Shown: positions 16,301 through 20,641 of the stretch, in pieces
Layout of the letters: the number at the start of each line of letters is the position of its first letter
Position numbering within the stretch: the stretch's first letter is position 1
Made by a program: the position numbers and the translations under genes
Source of the DNA: an uncultured Ruminococcus sp.
Lineage (GTDB): Bacteria > Bacillota > Clostridia > Oscillospirales > Ruminococcaceae
Assembly: GCF_946187255.1 (NCBI RefSeq)
Contig: NZ_CAMHRZ010000028.1
Coordinates: 1 to 20,641 of the forward strand
Direction of reading: 5' to 3'
DNA: 20,641 nucleotides
Notes under the pieces: generated by a model
The model's database searches: none
Seen by the model: only the letters and a program-made list of their open reading frames with translations
Told to the model about the DNA's origin: nothing

Positions 16301-16737
16301 CGCCTGCCGTTGAAGGAAGAAAGGTCATCCGCCGAGATCTCCCTGTTGTCCGCATCCACATATATATAGTATGCCTCAGTGCCCATCGGGAGTTCGGAGA
16401 AAAACATGGTCTCCTCGCGTTCGGGCTTGTAGGAAACATCGCTGAGCAGGTCGATCTCACCGTTTTGCAGCATATTGAACAGATTGGACCAGCTGTCCTC
16501 CACATACACATAATCCCAGCCTGTGTACGCCGCTATCTTCCGGTGATATTCATAGTCAACGCCGCAGCGCCTGCCGAACTTGTCATAATAGCTGAAACTT
16601 GAATCGAACCAGCCCACACGGACAGTCTTGCGTTCCTGTTTGTCGGCAAAACCGATGACGGGCAGAAGAATATTTGCAAGGATGACCGACAGCAGGAAGA
16701 CCGCTGTCATGCGGTGAATTTTCCTTGAAGTTCTCAA
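13330..16737 (-). CDS. Double solute-binding-domain, triple-PAS, GGDEF diguanylate cyclase
   Basis: 1135 residues from a TTG at 16737, chosen because GGAGG stands 9 nt upstream and a signal peptide follows at once (RTSRKIHR, then a hydrophobic core to IGFA, residue 31). The open frame extends to an ATG at 16881 but without a ribosome site. Domains: two family-3 solute-binding domains (about 36-257 and 276-500), one membrane helix (513-532), three PAS domains (560-672, 700-822, 840-962) and GGDEF (978-1127). The active site is RVGGDEF (GGDEF 1059-1063), with DALTGVKNRN and the Asp of ILDVNDLK also intact. The product inhibition site RxxD is absent at its usual place. It should sense an external small molecule and make cyclic-di-GMP. 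It is co-transcribed with the hybrid kinase downstream. The ligand, perhaps an amino acid, is unproven. Confidence 0.93.
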   Translation of the reverse strand: MRTSRKIHRMTAVFLLSVILANILLPVIGFADKQERKTVRVGWFDSSFSYYDKFGRRCGVDYEYHRKIAAYTGWDYVYVEDSWSNLFNMLQNGEIDLLSDVSYKPEREETMFFSELPMGTEAYYIYVDADNREISADDLSSFNGRRIGVNKDSFQQELLEEWAEQNGLSPEIVPMTDTEDGSMAKLENHELDAYASIFTYDYVRNAVPVCRIGGSDYYYAVSKSRPDLLEELDRAMEKIQDDDPYFNEKIAEDRIYFRSANALLTPQQEDWLTEHGEIRIGYRDNYLPFCSTDEDTGELTGALKDYLVHAENNFNSSALSFKTIPYDSTQDALDALEAGEVDCIFPLCMSTYDAEQRGIMLTDPAMETGMNAILRLSDRQELSDESRLRFAVNVNMVNIESFIKDYYPEGEIQTYNGLPACYDAVAKGEADCVLVSNYRIPSEEETLKKNKLYTVPTGEALELSFAIRRNDLELYSVMNKTVLTTKSGEIDSALASYIYKDQKVSFMQFLKDNWLAVLAVMTVLFGIILFLLNQKLKAERIASKQKHLLEKAEQIADLQQTISSLLDNMPGIYLTKDAKTGEYLACNQMFADYIHKKDPSAVLGLKASDVFDEEQTARFAEDDKMVLSMDEPLVYYDNMKDVFGNNVNVKAIKQKYTDANGRLCILAIFQDISDSLRISRDKASTKESYEKARSNGLIFTHIAQALAQGFKDLFYIDINTEEFIEYRSDEKDGSLTEVRRGWHFFEEGHDAAEVNVYAEDREEVIRAMERKTLEAELDKNNIFMMTYRMITDGQPRYVNMKVTRMHDDERFIILSITDIDEQMRSRQAAQRMLEEQTAYSRVSALAGEFLCIYIVVPETGRYRKYSSTDGFEAVNMPAEGEKFFSVLREKIIGQVYSEDQNRVFTALTMENAVNEVANNGIFTLSYRLMMNEEARYVQLKAALVEEHDGERLVVGINDIDAQVRQEEEYSRRLAQARIEANIDALTGVKNRNAYRVYEERLNAQIEMNRAPDFAITILDVNDLKKVNDTQGHKAGDQFIRDACAIICTTFKRSPVFRVGGDEFAVFSHGDDYARIDELIQMMNDRNAEAVANGGIVIALGMARYEHDDKVAHVYERADQKMYENKSDLKEKKRKG

Positions 16738-16746
16738 TTCGGGAAA

Positions 16747-16751
16747 CCTCC
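16747..16751 (-). promoter_or_regulatory. Ribosome binding site deciding a TTG start
   Basis: Minus strand GGAGG preceded by six A, 9 nt before the TTG at 16737. No ATG or GTG in frame has a comparable site, so it fixes the start of the GGDEF protein and makes the signal peptide N-terminal. Confidence 0.8.
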
Positions 16752-16763
16752 TTTTTTGTATTC

Positions 16764-16843
16764 TATAGCAATCCGCTCCCAAAACCCATATATCCAAGCT
16801 TTTGCTACCGGATTTTGTGAATTTAAAAAGTTGGATCGCTATA
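16764..16843 (-). ncRNA. Candidate structured leader RNA of the GGDEF/hybrid kinase operon
   Basis: Between the promoter and the ribosome site of the GGDEF gene, an 11-bp helix (16833-16843 with 16764-16774, one G-U) encloses a second 8-bp helix (16810-16817 with 16780-16787, one G-U) and a small AGC-AAAA-GCT hairpin. The closing helix ends 12 nt before the ribosome site. The leader is about 150 nt long. It does not match the c-di-GMP-I, purine, SAM, fluoride or preQ1 patterns as I remember them, so its class is unknown. Confidence 0.5.
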
Positions 16844-16894
16844 ATTGGATGTAATATGTAAAAAAATGGAAAATTGTTCATTTATTATACATTT

Positions 16895-16923
16895 ATTATA
16901 TCATAAAATATGTTCTTTGTCCA
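16895..16923 (-). promoter_or_regulatory. Sigma-A promoter of the GGDEF/hybrid kinase operon
   Basis: Minus strand: TGGACA (16918-16923), a 17-nt spacer and TATAAT (16895-16900). The predicted start near 16888 leaves a leader of about 150 nt before the TTG at 16737. Confidence 0.85.
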
Positions 16924-16950
16924 GTATTTACATTAAGTTTTTATAATTTT

Positions 16951-16991
16951 TTGTGAGTATTCATCACAATTCACATCCGATGTGATATAAT
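16951..16991 (+). promoter_or_regulatory. Esterase promoter with two adjacent operator-like palindromes
   Basis: A perfect -10 TATAAT (16986-16991) lies 37 nt before the esterase ATG. Directly against it is a 15-bp palindrome TCACATC-C-GATGTGA (16971-16985), preceded by a second dyad, TTGTGA-N7-TCACAA (16951-16969). No good -35 is visible. The layout suggests control by a dimeric regulator, probably a repressor covering the core promoter. Confidence 0.65.
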
Positions 16992-17028
16992 AAGATCAGC
17001 AAAAAAATATATTTAAGGAGGTACCGAT

Positions 17029-17910
17029 ATGACAGATGTTTATGAAAGAGCGAGACTATTCCGCGAGATGTGTCTCAAAGCCGACACCGAAAGGGACAAG
17101 GGGCTCACGACCCCTGAGGATATCGAGCGCTTTGACGATATCCCTTACGATGGGGACGAAAAATGGCAGATACTTGATGTATACCGCCCGAAGTCTGCAA
17201 AGGGCGAAAAGCTGCCCGTCATCGTGAGCATACACGGCGGCGGTTGGGTCTACGGCAGCAAGGAGATCTATCAGTTCTACTGCATGGATCTGGCGAAGCG
17301 TGGTTTCGCAGTGGTAAATTTTACCTACCGTCTTGCCCCAGAAAACCGTTTTCCAGCATCGCTGGAGGACACGAACACCGTGTTCGCGTGGGTGAAGGAC
17401 AACGCTAAAAAGTACGGCTTTGACCTTAGCAATATATTCGCAGTGGGCGATTCGGCAGGTGCGTTCTGCCTGTCGGTGTATGCCTGCATACTTACAAATG
17501 CTGCACTTGCGGGCGCTTTCGTGAAGTATTTTGCGCCTGCGGAAGTTGAGATAAAAGCCGTTGGGCTGAACTGCGGGCTGTATACCACCGCAGAAAGCGA
17601 TGAGAGCCTTGAAGCCTACCTGCCCGAAGACACCGCCGAGCACGCAGAAGCGCTTCGTATGCTGGATGCGGTCGCACATATTACGCCGGATTTTCCGCCT
17701 GCGTATATACTCACGGCTAATGCGGACTTCCTGGTCGATGCACCGTCAGTGCTCATACCTGTGCTGGAGAAGAATGGGGTGAAGTATGAGTGTAAGGTGT
17801 ATGGCAGTAAGGAAAAGCCGTTGTTTCATGTATTTCACTGTGATGTAAAGACGGAAGCGGCGGGAGAAGCGAATGATGATGAGTGCGGTTTTTTCAGAAG
17901 GATGATGTGA
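17029..17910 (+). CDS. Alpha/beta hydrolase, HSL-type esterase/lipase
   Basis: 293 residues, no signal peptide, so cytoplasmic. The oxyanion-hole motif HGGGW (69-73) and the nucleophile elbow GDSAG (140-144, Ser142) identify the hormone-sensitive-lipase family. YRLAPENRFPASLED (100-114) is also typical of it. Asp233 and His267 are the likely other triad members. Such enzymes hydrolyse short-chain esters, for example acetyl or aryl esters, and could serve plant-polymer de-esterification, but the substrate is not readable. AAGGAGG lies 7 nt before the ATG. It is transcribed alone and away from the GGDEF operon, from a promoter with tandem palindromes. No clear terminator follows; 17911-18060 holds a TAGTTTGCTTCCGCG segment and the TetR control region. 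Confidence 0.92.
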   Translation: MTDVYERARLFREMCLKADTERDKGLTTPEDIERFDDIPYDGDEKWQILDVYRPKSAKGEKLPVIVSIHGGGWVYGSKEIYQFYCMDLAKRGFAVVNFTYRLAPENRFPASLEDTNTVFAWVKDNAKKYGFDLSNIFAVGDSAGAFCLSVYACILTNAALAGAFVKYFAPAEVEIKAVGLNCGLYTTAESDESLEAYLPEDTAEHAEALRMLDAVAHITPDFPPAYILTANADFLVDAPSVLIPVLEKNGVKYECKVYGSKEKPLFHVFHCDVKTEAAGEANDDECGFFRRMM

Positions 17911-18007
17911 GGGCAGTCACGGCAGGCTGATGTTAGTTTGCTTCCGCGTTTGTCGATTTGCTTGCTATTGCTTTTATGAGAAATACTCATTTTCTCCGAT
18001 TGACTTA

Positions 18008-18047
18008 AATAGTTATTTATGATTAATGTTAACAAATAATTACTATT
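18008..18047 (+). promoter_or_regulatory. AT-rich dyad upstream of the TetR gene, possible autoregulatory operator
   Basis: AATAGTTATTT (18008-18018) faces AAATAATTACTATT (18034-18047) as an imperfect inverted repeat. It overlaps the region after a TTGACT (18000-18005) and ends 13 nt before the ATG. TetR repressors often bind such dyads at their own promoters; no convincing -10 could be fixed. Confidence 0.38.
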
Positions 18048-18060
18048 CAAGGTGATAGCA

Positions 18061-18423
18061 ATGAAAAGAAAAACAACAAACGATATCCTTGCCGAATCCT
18101 TTCCGGAGCTTGCACAGACAAAGCGCATCGACAAGATCACAATATCCGATATAACAAGCAACTGCGGTATGTCGCAGCCGACTTTTTACAATCACTTCAA
18201 GGATAAATATGACCTTATCGTTTGGATATATACAAATCATGTGCGTGAGATCATGTGCAAGATCGACAACAAGACCTTTATGTGGAAAGATTGTCTGCTC
18301 GGTGCAGCTTTGTATTATTACGAAAACTCTGAGTTTATCAAAAACGCCCTGAAACATACAAGCGGTCAGGATTCCTTCGTTGAGAATGTGCGAGCAGTCG
18401 GGCGTGCCTGTTTCCGACGATGA
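18061..18423 (+). CDS. Truncated TetR/AcrR-family regulator (DhaS-like)
   Basis: 120 residues from the ATG at 18061, chosen because AAGGTG stands 6 nt upstream; a GTG at 18052 lies within that site. The helix-turn-helix is complete: ITISDITSNCGMSQPTFYNHFKDKYDLI (about 26-53). The ligand-binding half starts normally through KNALKHTSGQDSF (94-106) and then stops at residue 120, where the family usually continues to about 180-190 residues. The last ten residues (RAVGRACFRR) are not TetR-like. They are an out-of-frame reading of the flavodoxin-like tail that follows. The protein may still bind DNA but probably cannot fold its effector domain or dimerise normally, so the gene is best seen as broken. 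Confidence 0.8.
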   Translation: MKRKTTNDILAESFPELAQTKRIDKITISDITSNCGMSQPTFYNHFKDKYDLIVWIYTNHVREIMCKIDNKTFMWKDCLLGAALYYYENSEFIKNALKHTSGQDSFVENVRAVGRACFRR

Positions 18424-18529
18424 ATTTCACTGCAAAGGCAGTTTCAAGATGATGCACAAAGGCAGCCCCGACGACGTAGACATATCGGCTGTAAAAGCCT
18501 TTGCAAAGATGATAACGGGCTCCGGATAA
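18386..18529 (+). pseudogene. C-terminal remnant of a flavodoxin-like gene joined to TetR
   Basis: In the frame one base on from TetR, 47 codons from 18386 to a TAA at 18527 read CEQSGVPVSDDEFHCKGSF then KMMHKGSPDDVDISAVKAFAKMI. The D-EF-C-G-F ... G-P-D-D ... A-AFA pattern resembles the end of clostridial flavodoxin-family proteins. Nothing in this frame upstream looks like the FMN-binding part, so only the last quarter or so of the gene survives, fused directly behind the truncated TetR. Its family is my recognition by pattern, not by alignment. Confidence 0.55.
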
Positions 18530-18581
18530 CTCTAGAGTTTCTGCACGAAAGGGCATCCATACGATTCAATTGATAACATCA

Positions 18582-18614
18582 AAAGCACCGGCATCCTCAC
18601 GATGTCGGTGCTTT
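18582..18614. terminator. Strong hairpin terminator between convergent genes
   Basis: A 14-bp stem (AAAGCACCGGCATC / GATGTCGGTGCTTT, one G-U) with a 5-nt loop. The minus-strand copy ends in TTTT and the plus-strand copy in TTT, so it probably serves the sensor kinase on minus and the TetR/flavodoxin remnant on plus. Confidence 0.82.
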
Positions 18615-18679
18615 GTGATCTGATGTATTGTATGTTTAGCGGACGGTATGAAAAATACTTTGTAAACATATTCTCCGCC

Positions 18680-19894
18680 TTACTTTTTCAGATTCAGTGA
18701 TACATAAAAACTGTTGGATCCGTTTTCGCTTTCAGCCCATATCCTTCCGCCATGTTCATTCACGATACTCTCAGCAATGGACAATCCCAGCCCGCAGCTG
18801 CCGCCGTCACTGCGGGCTTCATCCACACGGTAAAACCTCTTGAAAATGTTTTTGCAGTCGGCTTTTGAAATCGGTGCGCCCTTTCCCGTGACAGAAAGCA
18901 CAGCGTTCACGCCCCTGTGTACAAGACGTATATTCACAGTATACGCCGAATTGTAGTATTTCAGCGCATTGTCAAGCAGTATACTCATCACCTGACGAAG
19001 CTTGTCCTTGTCACCCATGACCGTGATGCCATCTTCTATATCCGATGAAAGATCCATGTTTTTCTCGAAAAACAGAGGTTCAAAAGGCAGTATGCTGTCG
19101 GATATAAGTTTGCTGAGATCAAGGATCTTCATTTCTGCTGCGGAAGTCCTGTTGTCCATTCTCGCAAGCTCCAGCAGACTTTCCACAAGCCCCCTCATTC
19201 TCTTTGAGGTGGAAAGGATATTCTGACTCAGCACCGATCTGTCCGCCTCTGAATACCCCTTGTCTTCCAGCATTTCAGCGTTTGTCATGATAACGGTCAG
19301 CGGAGTTTTCAGCTCGTGGGAAGCATCCACGATGAACTGCTTCTGCTCGTTCCAGGTCTTCTCCACAGGCTTTGTCATCCAGTTTGCCAGCAGAAGACTT
19401 ATTATAAAAAATAGCGCGTATCCTATCAGCCCCACGATCACACAGTTGCGTATCAGACCGTTCAGCATCGTCCTTTCGCTGGAAACATCAGCGAATACTA
19501 TCGTTGTGCCCTTAGAATTTTCCGTCAAAAGATAACGCAGATCGTACTCCGCTATCATGCCTATTTTTTCATCTTCGTCAACAGCGTCCGTCAGCTTTTT
19601 CAGGAATTTTTCATCAGTCAGGTCGTAGTAGCCTTCCCCGGATGTGGTGATCTCACCGTTTTCATCGATGGTCAGGGTGAAAAAGGGCAGACGCATCTTG
19701 CGTTCGCGATCCGTCGGCATACCGACAGGTGCTTTGATTATCGGGCGAAATGCCATAGCACGCATCATCTGTACGCTCTCGCGTTCCATATTCAGCCGCG
19801 TGAAATGCAGTATACCCCCGAAGATAACAGCGAACAAAACTGTCACCAGCGACATTATCACGACCACGAATTTGATCTTTAGTTTTCTAAGCAT
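18680..19894 (-). CDS. Two-helix sensor histidine kinase paired with the broken regulator
   Basis: 404 residues. Membrane helices at about 8-30 and 149-170 enclose an extracellular domain of about 118 residues. The HisKA motif is FIVDASHELKTPLTVI (His193), the N-box is ILLDNALKYY, the F-box is IFKRFYRVDEAR and the G2 box is CGLGLSIA. The G1 box reads VTGKGAPI, a variation I believe is common in this clostridial subfamily. Its ATG overlaps the stop codon of the upstream response regulator (TAATG), the usual regulator-kinase order with translational coupling. The kinase reads as intact, but its partner regulator is not, so it may now lack its cognate target. A strong hairpin terminator follows 66 nt after the stop codon. 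Confidence 0.92.
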   Translation of the reverse strand: MLRKLKIKFVVVIMSLVTVLFAVIFGGILHFTRLNMERESVQMMRAMAFRPIIKAPVGMPTDRERKMRLPFFTLTIDENGEITTSGEGYYDLTDEKFLKKLTDAVDEDEKIGMIAEYDLRYLLTENSKGTTIVFADVSSERTMLNGLIRNCVIVGLIGYALFFIISLLLANWMTKPVEKTWNEQKQFIVDASHELKTPLTVIMTNAEMLEDKGYSEADRSVLSQNILSTSKRMRGLVESLLELARMDNRTSAAEMKILDLSKLISDSILPFEPLFFEKNMDLSSDIEDGITVMGDKDKLRQVMSILLDNALKYYNSAYTVNIRLVHRGVNAVLSVTGKGAPISKADCKNIFKRFYRVDEARSDGGSCGLGLSIAESIVNEHGGRIWAESENGSNSFYVSLNLKK

Positions 19895-20641
19895 TATCCC
19901 TCACACTCCAGATGATAGCCCAGCCGCCGCACCGCTTCGATGTGTATATCCGAACCGATGCTTGAAAGCTTTTTGCGAAGAAATCCCACATACACCTCCA
20001 CATGGTTCTCCACAGCATTTGAATCGTAGCCCCACACCTTTGTCAGCAGGGATTCCTTTGAAATGTGATTTTCCCCGATATCATCAGCAGACGCATGACC
20101 TCGAATTCCCGCGCAGAAAGGCTCACGCTGTTGTTATCGCAGGCGAGTTCAGCCGATTCAAGATCAAGATGAGTGTTGCCGAAAACAAGCTCGTTCACCT
20201 GTGTTCCCTGCCGCCTGAGCAGAGCATTTACGGTGGCAAGAAGTTCCCTTGAATCAAAGGGCTTGGTCAGATAATAGTCCGCCCCCGAATCCAGCCCCCT
20301 AACCTTGTCTTCTATCTCCGATCTTGCCGTAAGCATGAGTATCGGCACGGAGATGTGCTTTTTTCTTATATCCTTTTCATCGGTCAGCTTGTAAAGCTCC
20401 GTGCCTTCGCTCACGCTCTCGCCCGAACTTACAAGCACCTCTTCCACAGTGATCTTCGCAGAACTGTTTTTTATACCAAGTGTTGCTTCAAGCTGTGAGG
20501 AACTAACCGTGCCACCTGCGCTTATAGTTTCATCTTTTTTCGGAGAGGTCACTTCCGTATGAGTTTCATCTTCCTGTGAACCGCTGTTTTTTTCAGAAAA
20601 AGTTTTCATGATTGGTTTTAAAAGAAGTGAGCCTGCCTTAG
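19894..20641 (-). pseudogene. Chimeric, frameshifted response regulator fused to an HlyD/MacA-like adaptor fragment
   Basis: The frame is open from the window edge. Residues read from the ATG at 20609 begin with a Ser/Glu-rich stretch and then KITVEEVLVSSGESVSEGTE and LYKLTDE, a biotinyl/lipoyl-like hairpin typical of membrane-fusion adaptor proteins. Near 20365-20378 this passes straight into the second half of an OmpR-type receiver (HISVPILMLTARS ... YYLTKPF), so the acidic pocket and phospho-acceptor Asp are absent. The winged-helix domain starts normally but shifts frame at a GGGGAAAA run (20069-20076); the first frame stops at 20043, while the other frame continues ENHISKESLLTKVWGYDSNA to the end RRLGYHLECEG and a TAA at 19896-19894. 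One extra base would restore it. No ribosome site precedes the ATG at 20609, so the true start may lie beyond the window. Confidence 0.8.

Noticed and set aside
10868..16602. Several long plus-strand frames (for example 10868-11635, 12919-13785 and 15811-16602)
   Set aside because: All lie opposite the two large signalling genes, whose domains and motifs are continuous on the minus strand; the plus frames are rich in Ser, Phe and His from complementary codons and lack ribosome sites.
16764..16843. A known c-di-GMP-I riboswitch
   Set aside because: The GGGCAAACC and AUGGUAGCC-type core elements are not present; only an unclassified structure is supported.
16738..16881. An N-terminal extension of 48 residues on the GGDEF protein, starting at the ATG at 16881
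   Set aside because: No ribosome site, it begins about 7 nt from the predicted transcript start, it overlaps the folded leader, and it would bury the signal peptide inside the protein.
20069..20076. Programmed -1 frameshifting in the response regulator
   Set aside because: The site is not a canonical X-XXY-YYZ heptamer, and the gene is already missing half its receiver, so simple decay or a sequencing error is more likely.

Overview
The window looks like a chromosomal segment from a gut or rumen Firmicute (Bacillota, Clostridia), most likely a Ruminococcus-like Oscillospiraceae member. The reasons are strong AGGAGG-type ribosome sites, near-consensus sigma-A promoters with 17-bp spacers, a secreted protein built of cohesin-like repeats plus fibronectin-III-like modules, and large PAS sensor proteins typical of these genomes. 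The genus is inferred from style, not from a database match. No tRNA, rRNA, CRISPR array, transposase or phage gene is visible.

Layout. (a) 1-1413, minus: N-terminal 471 codons of a YgiQ-type radical SAM protein, cut by the window edge, with a near-perfect promoter. (b) 1621-6782, minus: a two-component and ABC-transporter locus. It runs from an OmpR-type regulator with its own promoter, through four TTGAC-like direct repeats, to a small four-helix membrane protein, an ABC ATPase with a Glu 'E-loop' (LanF/BcrA type), two ABC-2 permeases, a short sensor kinase and a 200-residue unknown protein. This reads as a peptide-antibiotic sensing and resistance module that the regulator switches on. (c) 6923-9043, minus: a secreted protein with three cohesin-like repeats and two FN3-like domains. 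(d) 9397-10125, plus: a stand-alone sirtuin. (e) 10201-16737, minus: a two-gene operon for two very large signalling proteins. The first is a double solute-binding-domain / triple-PAS / GGDEF protein. The second is a membrane PAS-PAS hybrid histidine kinase with two receivers. They share a paralogous PAS-PAS cassette, and the kinase's ATP-binding domain looks dead. A folded leader RNA appears to precede the operon. (f) 17029-17910, plus: an HSL-type esterase behind tandem operator-like palindromes. (g) 18061-20641: a decayed stretch. It holds a TetR gene truncated onto the tail of a flavodoxin-like gene, an apparently complete sensor kinase, and that kinase's partner response regulator. The regulator has lost its phospho-acceptor half to a fusion with an HlyD/MacA-like adaptor fragment and also carries a 1-nt frameshift.

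Together the window is dominated by signal reception: three two-component or hybrid kinase systems, one putative cyclic-di-GMP synthase and one TetR. The most notable observations are the regulator-box array in front of the LanFEG-like operon, the shared sensory cassette wired to two different outputs (one with a degenerate kinase core), the structured leader of that operon, and two independent gene-fusion scars within about 2.3 kb at the right end.
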